Part shown: positions 1 through 11,233 of the stretch, piece after piece
Position numbering within the stretch: position 1 is the first letter of the stretch
How the letters are laid out: each line of letters opens with the position of its first letter
Source: Eutypa lata
Lineage: Eukaryota; Ascomycota; Sordariomycetes; Xylariales; Diatrypaceae
DNA: 64,000 nucleotides
Assembly (NCBI GenBank): GCA_022661535.1
Contig: JAKULF010000005.1
Span: 5,022,001-5,086,000 of the forward strand
Direction: 5' to 3'
Translations under genes and position numbers: made by a program
Notes under the pieces: model-generated
The model's input: only the letters and a program-made list of their open reading frames with translations
Told to the model about the DNA's origin: nothing
Database searches by the model: none

Positions 1-639
1 CGACTACCATTGCGATGCTCGTGGGCTCGCTAGGAGGCGGTATGATCATGAGGCGCACTGGTAAGTATTATAAGTTGACGCTCATGGGGCTGGTCTGCGT
101 GATCTTTGCCATAATCTTGATGGTGGCATTCACGGGAGCCGTTATACAATCTGTGGTTGGCGTAGTTGCGGGCCTCGTAGCCTTATCCCTTGGTTCAGGT
201 ATAGGTAAGTAGTACAATGTCCTCCACTGAGATAGACCAAGAGCGTCATACTTACCCATTTATAGCAATCACTACAACCCTGATCGCCATAATCGCCAAT
301 GTCGCACAGGAGGACGTATCAGTCGCGATTGCTTGCTCGTATCTGTTTCGCTCACTAGGCTCCGCGATAGGAATCAGCATCTCAACAGCCACGTTACAGC
401 AGGTCCTGCGCTTAACACTAGCAGAGGAGCTCAATAGTGGGGATCGAGCTCGCGAAATAGAAGAGGGCGTCAGGCAGAGTCTTGACTATATCCGACAGTT
501 AGACCCCGACATCGCTGCGATTGTTAGAAAGTGCTACGCTGTTGCTACACAGTTTGCTTTCGTGCCTGTTGCAGCCCTTGCCGTACTTTCCTTGCTTGCC
601 GCAGCATTCATAAAAGAGAAAAGACTAGACAGCAAATGA
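1..639 (+). CDS. MFS drug/amino-acid exporter (DHA2-like), C-terminal part
   Basis: Partial: the 5' end lies outside the window. Coding exons are 1..204 and 266..639, in the frame whose codons begin at base 3. The intron 205..265 (61 nt, GTAAGT...TATAG) splits a codon and the phases match. The protein shows hydrophobic segments, then the stretch ACSYLFRSLGSAIGISIS, which is characteristic of the last transmembrane helices of fungal 14-helix MFS transporters of the Azr1/Vba type. A final hydrophobic helix (VPVAALAVLSLLAAAFI) and a short basic cytosolic tail (KEKRLDSK) follow. The role inferred from the family is proton-coupled export of drugs or vacuolar basic amino acids; the substrate cannot be read from this fragment. 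Confidence 0.85.
205..265 (+). other. Intron in MFS transporter gene
   Basis: GTAAGT donor at 205 and ATAG acceptor ending at 265. It removes an in-frame stop (TAG just after the donor) and restores the MFS family sequence with exact phase. Confidence 0.8.
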
Positions 640-1190
640 TGAGAGTCTCATAGAAGTGGAATGCGATCACCTTACAAAATTTTGGATTCGAGTTTAGAGG
701 AGCCTAGATAAGGAGAAAGATAAAAGTGTATAAAGGCAAAAGCTACTATGTGTAGGCTATCCTGGGTTTAACATACTGCTATCGATATAAAAACATTCAC
801 TTGACTTCAGTTGGTCTATGTTACTATTAGGGTTATTCAGAAAAATTACAAAATCTTGCTTCGGGGCCCCCTGAAAATGAGACCCATAGGGCATTATTAT
901 TGAGTCATTTCAGGGGGCTTGCCGTTTTGAACATTGCTGGAAGTCATCGTCTGAATATTCGCTTATGCTTCAAAGGGATAATTACATTCTGAGCAGAAAC
1001 TGTACTGGGCTCCGTCTTCACTCTAACCCCTAGGTATCATGTGAATTTATTCATATGTAATACCGTAGAACACATCAACTGTACACACATAACACAATTC
1101 ACTCATCGTAGTTCACTACCCTTGTTCCAATAAATTGATTAGATACTTATAAGCAGTCAACAATTCCCCCTCATATATATGTATATATAT
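640..1190. other. Intergenic spacer with a long hairpin
   Basis: Convergent spacer between the MFS gene and the DUF3632-like gene. No coding signal seen. It holds the inverted repeat at 866-918 and an alternating TATATATG stretch near 1173-1190. Confidence 0.6.
866..918. repeat. Inverted repeat / hairpin
   Basis: Left arm 866-880 (GCCCCCTGAAAATGA) pairs with right arm 905-918 (TCATTTCAGGGGGC): 14 bp with a single bulged A, around a 24-nt loop. It lies about 230 bp downstream of the MFS stop codon. It could be a 3'-end structure of the transcript or the remnant of a small inverted-repeat element; the sequence does not decide. Confidence 0.7.
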
Positions 1191-2655
1191 TCAAGGACGC
1201 GAAAGTAACTCCTCTATCCGCGCTACAGATTTCGCAGCTAGATCTCTCACTTCTTGAGGCAACTCCTCATTACGCGCCTCTTGTTCAAACTGACGGCGCC
1301 AGAACTCCCAGCGAGCCGTACAGAACAACGAGTTGTCCGATGCCTTATACCAAGGCAGAGGATCCTCCCTCCTCTTCCAATTGATCTGTACATCCTTGGG
1401 GATCTCATCATCGCACCGTTGCCCCCACATGTACTCGCCAGCGATGGAGAGCCAGACGGCGCCTATCGTTAGTATGAGTCCCAGCTGGGTAGGGATTGGC
1501 GCGCTATGATGCTGGTTCCTCCCGATCTTGTGCTCTACGGCTTCCGAGAGCGCCCCGGCTGCGTACCCCACGAAACCGGAGACCGTACCGGTCGCCACTA
1601 GCCGCGCCAGGAATGCGTTGACGTTGGTCCAGGCGTGCTGCTCGGGAACCGTCCAGCCTGCGCCGCAACCGCAGGCGTCGTTCCAGGATTCACACACGCT
1701 TGGTCCCAGCATGATCAGTTCGCTCCACAGCGTGCCCCTCTACATCGTATTATGCGTGTCAGTGCATGTTGTCATCGGAATGTCTCAAAGGCCACTACGG
1801 CGCTTAAAAACGACTCATAAAAGGGGAATTGAATAGGGGCTTCAAGTACTCACGGCCCAAATCCAGTTGCGCTTCAGCGGTATTGTGAGTGGGGTTGGCG
1901 GCGGCGGGTCCGGCCGCGCCTTCAACTCTTTGACGAACTCTACGAGCTTGTTCTGCCGCGCCTCATCCGTCCACGGGATGCGTTTCGCAGCGTGTAACAC
2001 GCCATACCACAGCTCCCAGAGCAACCCCTCTGCGCTCCAGATGCCGGTTTTGTGGTCTATAGGCTCCGGGAAGTCCTCTTGCGGTCCCCACTGCGAATAA
2101 CGGCAATTAGCAAATCCCTTCTCGGTACTGACTGACCAACAGGTTTGGTCATTCTCGCATGGCCAATCAATACCCCATATGCGAGCTTAACTCGGAAAGA
2201 TACCTGGTCTCTAAAACACCCGGGTTACTTACCAGCTCCAATGCCTCCTCCGGAGAGTGATATGACCGTTGCGTGCGTGCGGTCCTCTCTTCCCTAAACA
2301 ACGCTCTCCCGTGGTCCGCGGTCGAATACTCGGCGTCGACGGGCTCCGCGAGCCTCGCAGCAGCCGTGGCAGCGTCGATCCCGCCCGCCATGTAGGCATC
2401 CACGACCTTGGTGTCGCCGCTGAACCAATTTCGGCATTCGGCGATAGCGTCGATCTTGGCGGGCTCGTCGAGGGTGTCGTCCTGCTCGATCCTCTCCGCT
2501 TCCACAGTCCGCTGGTTCTTCGCCCGCTCTCGCCGGTTCAGACCGTCTGATCCGATCGAGAGGGGAGACGGCGCCCACCAGGAGTCTTGCGAGGACTCGG
2601 ACTCGGATTCGGAATTCCGGTCTTCGTCCGGTTCCGCCATTAGGTGTTTGAGCAT
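1191..2655 (-). CDS. DUF3632-like fungal protein
   Basis: Three exons on the minus strand: 2655..2233, 2090..1854 and 1739..1191, giving 402 aa. Both introns (2232..2091, GTAAGT...GCAG; 1853..1740, GTGAGT...GTAG) are phase 0. The N-terminus is acidic and Ser-rich and probably disordered. An alpha-helical region follows with VVDAYMAGGIDAATAAARL and LWELWYGVLHAAKRIPWTD. The third exon continues with RGTLWSELIMLGPSVCESWND. This helix pattern is what I associate with the fungal family DUF3632, whose function is unknown. A second in-frame ATG at codon 6 (MAEPDED) is an equally good start. No enzyme motif or signal peptide is visible. Family assignment is from memory of the pattern; gene structure is well supported. 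Confidence 0.75.
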
Positions 2656-5062
2656 CTTAGGCTAGGTGTTTGGACTTAGAATGTTTGCAGAGATTACTTT
2701 GAACGAAGCTGCGACATGCCATCACTGTGTTTATATTCGAAATGTAGTCTCTTTATAACCATTGTCTGTGTGGTTGCACGGTCCGTCTAAAGACCCAGTT
2801 ATCGACATAGGAGGTATGTAGTATCGACAACGGAGGCTACCGTGTGAGTCAAGGCGGCCAGCTGTCAGGCCCTCCTTAGAACACATTGATCGTAGATCGA
2901 CGATGTATGATCAGCACTTCGCCTTACCCATCTGACGTATTGTCATCACTACAACGAGCTCAGCTTTTGTGAAAAGAAACTGCATAAGTAGGTACGCTAG
3001 TGAGTTCCAGCAATTAAAGCAATTAGACGATCTCCAGCTGTATTTGCCCGCTAATAGTAATACCTCGCATCCTTCGTCTAACTACAAACATCCACTTTAT
3101 GGCCGAGATGGAAACTAGTTGTGTCCTACGTACCTAATAAACCACTGCATAGCCACAAACTAACACACACGATCATACCATGCGAAGAACTCAGGATATC
3201 GTCCACTTTATCCCAGATACCTAAGCCACAAGGGGTAGCGGGGAGCTGGAGCGACATCCCTAAAAAGTCATTCGCTTATCTAGACAGGCTCCAGCCGTAA
3301 GACATAGGCAGCAGTTATAGCAGACGGAGTTTCGGAATGTATAAGAAACTTGAATAATACATTATTAATGTGGCTTGTGATTGAATAGTCACGTATTATT
3401 TCAGATTGATTCTGAATTATTTAAATCCAGCTATATCGATTACCACTTAATATTTTGGGATGGCTTAGTTGCTGTAGCTAAAACTCGGTGCCGCGACCTC
3501 CAGCTTGTTACCAACTCCGTTGTCAGTTAAGGACGACCAGTGCATTATCTTCGTCCAGGGTCTTCATTAGGTGACTTCAACTAACTCTCAGGCTCTACCG
3601 TCCATGTACTCCTACTCGATATCAAAGACATATTGATGCCCTGTACAGTCGAGCAAGCCTTCTCCCATTTCTTCGACTCGCAGATGACTCGAAAGTGATA
3701 ATGGACAAAGTCGTCGTTATAGTCGGGGTCGAATGCAATAGGAGAGGACTCTAACGTCTCGCGCCCAAAGTCGACAGACTATTTGTTTTATTGGCTGTGC
3801 ATTATATGATGGGGGAATTTATCATGCAGGTATGTGTGTACAGTCAGGTGGATGCCGCCTGCCTAACCTTAGGATAACTCTGGTAACCATGGGCAAGCGA
3901 ACGTTCTTCCCTCAGCGAATACGGCGACCTAGGAGGCTGATATCTCCTGGAGTAACCTTACTACCATCCGATAGAATGGTTCAAACGTACTAGGCAACGA
4001 TTCAAGCCGTTAATAGCAGCCAGGCTGTTGTATACTTGATGATCTAGAGAATTAGGGCTCTTTGGGAATGCGCAAGTTACCTACGGCATCAAAGCATTAG
4101 CTCACAAATCAGGTGCGTATTGCAACGAGTCTGTCACATCATCACATCACGGATGTGACATCAGTCACCATTAGTTAGCGTCCTATACGTGCCTAGTTCC
4201 CCAATATAGTCCAAAGATCTCCTAGGTTATCCTAGTTACTACCATCGCAATAAATTCAACCCCTATTTTTCAGAGCTCTAGAAAGGGGTGTAATATGGAT
4301 TCATGTGGCTACTAGATTATATGATACATGAATATTTTCTTCAACTTGCAGTATATCACATACATGTATTGCTTGTACGTTTCTATAACGTCATGGGTAG
4401 AACTATGATATCATCATCCGATGTTCTTTTCTGTCCTTGATCGTTTGGCGGCACGTTAGTATCTGATACCGAAAGACGGTTTCCACATGGCCTATTGGTA
4501 TAAAAAGGTTACGGCTCCGTGGTCCATTTGTGTTCATTCCTTCGATTTTTGTTATCTTTATTCAATGACAATCAGAAATGAGGGAAATTCTTATACTTGT
4601 GATAGATCTTAATATATTTATGGCAAGACATCGTGACCTGGGCGCTAGGAAAGCTTATATTAATTGATAGAAGTAGAACATATACAACGACAATGATTAC
4701 AGGTAAATCGTCATTCAAGCGCATAAGAAGAAGCCGCCACCTTATACAAACACTACTAGTAAGTTTTGTCTGTTCTTGATATCTTCACCACTCCTGCCTC
4801 ATACCAGAAGTCATATGCTTATGATTCACCTACGGCTGATGCTTTCACCAGGCCCTTTTTCTACAACATTCTTTTGAGGTTTACACCTCTAACGCTATAT
4901 CCAAGTTCGAAATTATACTTTTCAATAGAAGAAGTAATCACAGACATATTCCATGGATATTTGAATTCGACTCTTCTACTTCGCTGACCATTATTTCTTC
5001 CACCGAGCCGCGTCAGAGTGTTACCTGACAAAAAGAGAAGGAACAATTACTGCCTACACATA
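2656..5062. other. Gene-poor intergenic region
   Basis: About 2.4 kb between divergently transcribed genes, with only short ORFs lacking recognisable domains. The sequence is AT-rich with scattered stops in all frames. It contains a perfect 9-bp inverted repeat at 4132-4160. I see no RNA gene or transposon ends. Confidence 0.55.
4132..4160. repeat. Short perfect inverted repeat
   Basis: TGTCACATC at 4132-4140 and its reverse complement GATGTGACA at 4152-4160, separated by 11 nt. The overlapping motif TGACATCAGTCA follows. It could be a palindromic protein-binding site upstream of the F-box gene, but no function is demonstrable. Confidence 0.6.
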
Positions 5063-6283
5063 ATGCCCCACCTCCAGTCAGGGCTGGTAATATGGTGGAG
5101 GGAACAGATGCAGAAGCCGGAATGCCTATTGCTCCGGCGACTTCCAGTAGAGGCACTGTTGTTGGTACTGGAAGAACTTCCCATTCAGAACCAGCTTGTG
5201 CTCTCGCAGACATGCTATTCCTTAAGGAGGACATACCAGCTGTATTCAATCGCGCATCCCTCACAGGCGCAACCCTTCCTCATTAGAGAGAAGCTGGATT
5301 ACCTGACCTGCATGGCGCGCAGCATGCCTGACAAATGGGTCTGCTCGGTATGCGTGAAACTCCACCCCATCTCGGAAGAGGACAGACCGGAACTGCCCTC
5401 GTCTGCGGCGCCCTGCAAGGCCCTTAACTGGTTCCAGGCGTACGAGAAGCACGATCACCACGGTTTTGGGCTTTACACGCTCAGCCACCGGCATGTGCAG
5501 CTTGCGCTGAAATACATACGCCTGAGATATCAGGATGCGAACAAATATTCGAACAAATATAAGGGTTATCTCCAAAAGCTACTGGCCCCGCACAGCGCCG
5601 TATTTGTTTCCCGACCAGGCATGCCCACAGAGAAGGGCCAGTACTGGGCGATCCCCCAAATCGCGGACGGGAGATTTCTCCTGGCATCGAAATGGGACTA
5701 CGTTGATGACAAACCCAGCGTGGAGCTCACACCAGATAGAGTAGGATTCTTACACGTCTGCGCGCACCAGTTCGTGTACCAGACCAAGGGACTCACCTTA
5801 CCTTGGCTAGTACGCCTTTTCGGTTGGCTGGGATGCAACCAGACCGAACTTCAGAGAGTCCATACCAGGGTAGGTCTTCTCTGCCGCCTGCTGGTAACTC
5901 TGGTGCGAACGTCGGCACGAAGGGCTTGGCTTGCGGAGAGCACTCGACCAGAAGGCTCGCTGCATCGAGGCCTGGCCATGACTCTGAAGGAGGCGTACGA
6001 GGCCGAGGGCCAGGAGATATCCGGCTCGTGTCATCTGTGTCCTACCGACTATGCTGTTACGCTATCTCCTAGGCACGGCATTAAGGTACGCGCTTGGAAG
6101 GATCTCGGACCAGAGTGTTCCCCGTTGAGTCGCATTTGGAAGGCAAATGTTGTTGGGCTGTGGTCGGACGACCCACATTGGTTCACGTATGACCATGTGC
6201 CGGGGAGCGTCAGGAAGCGTTATGAAACGTCAGGATACGTTAGCAAGTATTATGAAGAGTTAGGAAACATTGCGAATCGTTAG
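5063..6283 (+). CDS. F-box domain protein
   Basis: Single-exon gene of 406 aa when started at the first ATG of the frame (5063); the frame is open further upstream (GTG at 5018), and ATG 5108 is an alternative just before the F-box. The N-terminal F-box reads CLLLRRLPVEALLLVLEELP followed by LSQTCYSLRRTY, which would bind Skp1 in an SCF ubiquitin ligase. A CxxC pair (WVCSVCVKLHP) follows, then a Cys-containing segment SGSCHLCPTDYAVTL and a Trp-rich end (SRIWKANVVGLWSDDPHWF). This order matches a large fungal family of F-box proteins of unknown target. The last ~25 codons and the stop lie inside a 20-nt tandem repeat (6206-6305), so the natural C-terminus may have been rewritten. A cryptic intron near 5870-5930 cannot be excluded. 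Confidence 0.75.
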   Translation: MPHLQSGLVIWWREQMQKPECLLLRRLPVEALLLVLEELPIQNQLVLSQTCYSLRRTYQLYSIAHPSQAQPFLIREKLDYLTCMARSMPDKWVCSVCVKLHPISEEDRPELPSSAAPCKALNWFQAYEKHDHHGFGLYTLSHRHVQLALKYIRLRYQDANKYSNKYKGYLQKLLAPHSAVFVSRPGMPTEKGQYWAIPQIADGRFLLASKWDYVDDKPSVELTPDRVGFLHVCAHQFVYQTKGLTLPWLVRLFGWLGCNQTELQRVHTRVGLLCRLLVTLVRTSARRAWLAESTRPEGSLHRGLAMTLKEAYEAEGQEISGSCHLCPTDYAVTLSPRHGIKVRAWKDLGPECSPLSRIWKANVVGLWSDDPHWFTYDHVPGSVRKRYETSGYVSKYYEELGNIANR

Positions 6284-6305
6284 AAAGCGCTAGGAAGTAT
6301 TGGAG
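6206..6305 (+). repeat. Degenerate 20-nt tandem repeat across F-box stop codon
   Basis: Five head-to-tail 20-nt units, each related to AGCGTYAGGAARCGTTATGA, starting at 6206, 6226, 6246, 6266 and 6286. The period is not a multiple of three, so the repeat was built at DNA level and not under protein-level selection. A weaker 10-nt sub-period (GCGTTAGGAA-like) is visible. Confidence 0.75.
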
Positions 6306-7783
6306 GGATGACAATTCGAGTTTCTCAAAGCTTTTATATCAACAGATTGTTTATGCAAAATGCTAGTTAGGCCTCATAAGCCCACCTGATGCCCAGACTT
6401 TAGGAGCAGCGTCCTCGTAGACCATACCAAACAAGGCGGCTTTCTTAGGCCAGATGGCTGAATTGCACACGGAAGTCATATATTATATTAAGAAGACAAC
6501 AAGCAGGTAAGTAAATGTACTATTTTACCCTTTTTATTTATTTATTTCGATGAGAGGTTTCGGATATGCTGAAATGCTTATCTGCATACAAGAATCGAAG
6601 TAAACACTCAATAACCACGGTAAATATTAGCATCAGCTGGTCTTAATATTGTCTTGAGAGGAGTAACATGCCTGTTGTAAATAATTAGCCATTAAAGGAT
6701 GGTATATTATGCGTTGTGAGTTTGAAGACACTGTACTCAGTTTGATGGCCAAATAAAGGGGTAGGGGCCGACTGGTATCGAGAACTATTGACATCTTCTC
6801 CCATTACATAACAACCTACACGGGTACCTAGTCTCTATAAGGGGTAGATTTTAGTGCTGCATTGTTCTGTTTAAGTCATTGACTAGTATAGGCTAAGTTC
6901 GCATTATTTGATATTGAATATACTAAGTAGCAGCGTATCATTTAATTCGACGGCGACTTTAAAGGGGGATGTCGCCTAATATGGAGCATTTATTCCCGGC
7001 TATAGGACTACAGCACATCTGGCCACGCATGGACCATTCTGATCTATGCACCTACGTCTATAAACCTTTGGATCTCCAAGTCCCATATTGACCCAGTGCA
7101 TCGCTTAACTTAGCTACTCGTATATTGTCCATGCAATGTAACGTCAAAACCTGGAAGACGAGGAAGTGAGACAAACCCGATAACTTGGGACTGTGACGCT
7201 AGGGGTAACACTATAATGGGCTCAACCCATACATAGCGCAGGATCACAACAGATTCATAGGCTCGCTTTGATATGATGACATCTTCTATTGAAATATGAT
7301 CAGCTACACCAGACTCCAGCCAAAAACTGACAGAACGAAAAAATATCATTAACCATCCTCCGTTTCTAATCGTAGATGACCATTGACGTTGGGGAAGAAG
7401 AAAAAACGCACGGATGGCAGCTTGCCAAAGCGTTTTGATATTGACCATGATCATCACCCACGTCTCTCTATTCAGTAACCTCTTTTCTGCGGTATTCAGA
7501 CCAGCAGACATACCGCAATGTCGCACACTTTAGCAGAACAGACCCCCAAAAAAGTCCGTCCATGCTTCCTATTCCTTCCTCCTAGCTACCTTTTTAGATC
7601 CATGAAAGCTAGCGTAGATAAGTATAATCTATCATCTTATCCCGCAGCAAGACCCAGATCGCAAATCCTCCCTCTTCGGTTAGGAGATATATGCGTTCGT
7701 TGTCTTTCAGAAAACACCATCCTCTAACATCACTTGAACATCAATCATCACAAACTCCCGGCTCCACCTTCTCCTCTCCTCAG
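6284..7783. other. Convergent intergenic spacer
   Basis: About 1.5 kb between the convergent F-box and 6PGL genes. It contains the end of the 20-nt repeat, one copy of the dispersed tRNA-Leu-like repeat (6385-6417) and AT-rich filler. A minus-strand 138-codon open frame at 7110-7526 has no recognisable domain. Confidence 0.5.
6385..6417 (+). repeat. Dispersed repeat, copy 1 (tRNA-Leu-like fragment?)
   Basis: The 33-nt core matches copy 2 at 12270-12302 at 28 of 33 positions and shares the uninterrupted block ATGCCCAGACTTTAGGA. Weaker similarity continues for 15-20 nt on both sides. The block resembles the D-arm to variable-arm part of a tRNA-Leu with a UAG-type anticodon loop (TTTAGGA), but the anticodon stem does not close and no B box follows. 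Confidence 0.6.
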
Positions 7784-8569
7784 CTACAAGAAACTTCGCC
7801 TCGGGAAGCTCACACCCTCGACGGCAGCGTTATCAGCGAACCAGCTGCAGCGATCGCCGGTAGCCTCGTTGACGAGGGCACAGGGCAGGCCATCGCCGTC
7901 CTCGAGAATGCGCTTCATGATGTCCCTCTTGCCACCGCCGGTAGCGACAAAGGCGACGCGAACGGAGTGGGTGACAACGGGCAGCGTGAAGGTGATGCGC
8001 CGGGGCGGGGGCTTGGGCGAGTCCTCGATGGGGGCGACCCAGGCGTCGGTCTCGCGCAGGAGCGGGTGGCCCGGGAACAGGCTGCAGGTGTGGCCGTCGG
8101 GGCCGGCGCCGAGCAGCAGCAGGTCGAAGATGGGCAGCTTGACGGAGTCGCGGCTGGCGAACGACCTGACCAGCAGCTGCTCGTACTGGTCGGCGAGCTC
8201 CTGGGCGTCGTCGAGGTACTGGGCGTCGATGGGGTGGACGGTGGGCGCGCCTTGCTCGGCCGGGATCCGGTCGAGCAGGTCCTTCTTCAGCAGGCCGTAG
8301 TTGCTGTCCTCGTGGTCGAGCGGGACGGCGCGCTCGTCGCAGAAGAAGATCTCCCACTTGCCCCAGTGCACGCGGTCGTCGTTGGACTGGGGAGGCGCCA
8401 GCAGCGCCGCCGCCAGCGTCTGCGGCAGCGACCCGCCCGACACGCCCACCTTGAAGGCGCCGTGGCGCGAAAGGCCGGCGTTCTGGCACTCGATGACGTA
8501 GGCGCGCAGCGCGGGCGCCAGGGCGTCGACGCTCTCGAAGGCGAAGAGGTTCGGTTGCTTGCCAACCAT
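7784..8569 (-). CDS. SOL3: 6-phosphogluconolactonase
   Basis: Single exon, 261 aa, full length for the family. It hydrolyses 6-phosphoglucono-delta-lactone to 6-phosphogluconate, the second step of the cytosolic oxidative pentose-phosphate pathway. Motifs in order: FKVGVSGGSLPQTLA (phosphate-binding glycine loop), FFCDERAVPLDHEDSNYG (DER motif) and LLLLGAGPDGHTCSLFPGH (the conserved DGHT-SLFPGH signature with catalytic His). The C-terminus VEGVSFPRRSFL is complete. The start is the first ATG, preceded by a purine-rich leader (8570-8615 on the minus strand). It is divergent from the PHO13 gene. Yeast has SOL3 and SOL4 paralogues, so the symbol is by family only. Confidence 0.96.
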   Translation of the reverse strand: MVGKQPNLFAFESVDALAPALRAYVIECQNAGLSRHGAFKVGVSGGSLPQTLAAALLAPPQSNDDRVHWGKWEIFFCDERAVPLDHEDSNYGLLKKDLLDRIPAEQGAPTVHPIDAQYLDDAQELADQYEQLLVRSFASRDSVKLPIFDLLLLGAGPDGHTCSLFPGHPLLRETDAWVAPIEDSPKPPPRRITFTLPVVTHSVRVAFVATGGGKRDIMKRILEDGDGLPCALVNEATGDRCSWFADNAAVEGVSFPRRSFL

Positions 8570-11233
8570 CGTTCCTCGTCTCTATCTCTCTTTTTTCTTC
8601 TTTTTTTTTGGCGGTTGGATAAGACAAAAAGAGAAGAGGAAGGAAGAAATATGAGGTAGAACAGGCACGTAGGTAGAAGTATGCAGGTAGGTAGAGTAGG
8701 TAAGAAGGTCGAAAATTCCTTTATCGTCTACGGTTGGCAGAAGGAGAAAACGAACTCCAAAACGCGCGAATTGATGATTGACTTTTTTTCTTGCGACAGA
8801 AATTATCCCTATCAGACTTATGTGATATGTGTGTAGGGGACGGGCGGCAAACGGGATTTAAAGGTGACGATCGTCAGTGATAATGGCGGGGTGATGAGAG
8901 AGCTCCTAAGTTAAGTAGGTACTTTTAGTTAAGAGAGACTAGACATCAGTTTGGTTTGTGAGCTCACCCCGCTATCTATCGATAAGATAAGTACCTAGGT
9001 AAGTCATAAAGAATCCCACGCGGGCTATTTATAATAATGGTGGGCGAGAATGGATGTTACACAGAAGTCTAACTAAAACGTCAGTGTTCCAAAAGAAGAA
9101 ATCTCTTGGCCCTACAAGGCGTGACTTTATTATTACAGGTGCCAATCACATGTGAGTATATTTGATGTTATAAGACTGTCATGGCCAGATTCAGATAAAC
9201 CTAGAATTATTCGGTAGCGAGTAAGTCTTAGTTAGGTAGATACGCTATTGTTCATGATTCCTCGATATTTTATTTATTTATTTGAGGCCTGAACTAAGGG
9301 TCCCGAGTATGACGTTGATACCATATAATCTATTCATAGTGCCCATGTCTAGTGGCAGACAATTCACCAACTACCCGAGGACAGACCGAGGACAGCCCCA
9401 GAGAATATAGGATCTATAGCAAAGCATTTGTCTGATGTTTTTCAATGAGATACATAGATAAGGGACAGGAACAAGTACCCAATTCGGTGAGAAACTCCTC
9501 ATCTCACTACCAATGAAACGTTAGCCTCTAGTGCGCTTGCAGTGACAAGAATTTGTGATGGGGACAGTCCCGGCTGTTAGGTACATAGGCGGATAGGAGA
9601 ATCACGCATTGGGAATAACCATTAGTGCTACTTGAGCGCTAGAATGGACGTATACGAAAATTATCTGGGCAATAAAGCAGGCAGGCAAGCAGGCAGGCTC
9701 TCGTAACTCCACCCCTTAAGTATGCAGGTATGCAGCTGGTATGTACGAGAAGCAGCCCAATCGCATACCTACATACGTAAGGGAAGATCCGGTTGCTCGA
9801 AAAGCATGAAAACAAATATGATATGTGACCGGCAACTTGGTGCTTGGGAGCTTACAGCTTGGATGGTATTGGATAATTACGCACCAATGCATACATGTCC
9901 ATTCTTCGATGTAAGCGACTTGGACGGACGGGCTTAAGCTCGTGGGATGTTTCACAGGACTTCATACTATAACTAATCGTTGCATGGAGGATATTTTGAG
10001 AATACTCTCCGAAGTATCTCGCGGGGCAGCAATGATCTATTCTTGCAGTATGCGCGTGGTAGATCAGTAGCGGATACCTCTCCATCTACTATTGCATACA
10101 CTATATGTAGGTACTTAAGTATGTAACTACCTACTTCGTACGTATTAAGCTTGCATTTTCGACGCAGCGAACATTGCGTGCAGGATTATATATGCATGAA
10201 TTGATGATGATTTGCATACACGTCTGTTCACCACCCACCTCGACCACATTAGGACCATGCAATGCCAGTAAGTTCTTAATGGTTTAACTAAATGTCTTGG
10301 TCATCGAATCTGCTGCGTCACATTCGTCAATTCTCATGATAAGGCTTGTGGCAACATCTTAAACCTACCTATGTAGGTACCTAAGCAGCTAGGCTTCTCC
10401 ATATTAACCGAGGGGAAAGGGTCGATAAAAGCGAATGTAACAATGACGGCACTCATATGTTTGATGTCGTAATTATTGTCTTCTGGATACCTAATTACCA
10501 TATCAATTTGAAACTTCGACCATCCACCCACATAATCATGTAGGAACTGGAATTAAAGGTCTACCTACATAATTAAGTACACAGCATGACCTCGTGGCTT
10601 GAGCGGGATCCTCTGCAACGCCCCCTTCCGAGCCGTCACGTCGGGTATGCTTTTAAAGGGCACTCGGCGGGCATTAGTAGATGAAGCCACTCAAGCCCGC
10701 TAAAGCGATTCCCGCCTACTACCTACCTAGGTAAATACTCAGTAATCACCAAGAGTTAAGATCATACCACCATTCACCGCTAGTAATGACGGTTATTATT
10801 CGCTTAAGTGAGAGGGTATCACATCGCAAGACAATGGCCATCATGTGGTGAATAAGCGCCATATGTAGAGTTTGCTTATGACCGTCGGGACGTTTTGGGT
10901 GAGAGATGAACGAACCAACCAATTACAAGCGGGAGACCCGCGCCGAATTCGCATGACTGGCATGTCAGAATCATCGGCTTATGTACCGGGTCTAATCGGG
11001 GAGTGGCCCGCAACGTTTGTTTTCCGTCCGAAAGTATATACTTTACATGTACACATCTATTCATCACAATCGATCTGCATTAACGGTCAAATCGCGTGTC
11101 GTGCATCAATTCGACGGTTGCTGATCGCTGCATTACCTCGTTTTCCTGCGTCGGGACATTATCTACTCGCGAAGTTCTCTTAGCTGGAGGGGAAGAAGAA
11201 AAAGTGAGAAGAAGAAAGAAAAAGAAGAAAAAA
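8570..11233. other. Divergent intergenic region of 6PGL and PHO13
   Basis: About 2.7 kb with no convincing gene. It has purine tracts at both ends directly before the two start codons, palindromic TACCTAGGTA-type motifs at 8990-9003, 10363-10386 and 10719-10734, and a GCAG/GCAA tetranucleotide stretch near 9677-9697. A 103-codon frame at 10872-11183 reads into the PHO13 leader and lacks domain character. Confidence 0.5.
10363..10386. repeat. Palindromic ACCTACNTAGGT-type motif
   Basis: ACCTACCTATGTAGGTACC. This is one of several dispersed palindromes with the core TACCTAGGTA or ACCTANNTAGGT; others are at 8990-9003, 10719-10734 and 37348-37361, all outside genes. The function is unknown. Confidence 0.5.

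Noticed and set aside
7110..7526. 138-codon minus-strand open frame between the F-box and 6PGL genes
   Set aside because: No recognisable domain, AT-rich codon use unlike neighbouring genes, no intron-corrected extension and no supporting start context.
7691..8659. 322-codon plus-strand frame across the 6PGL gene
   Set aside because: Low-complexity Gly/Val/Arg translation produced by GC-rich third positions of the opposite-strand 6-phosphogluconolactonase gene.
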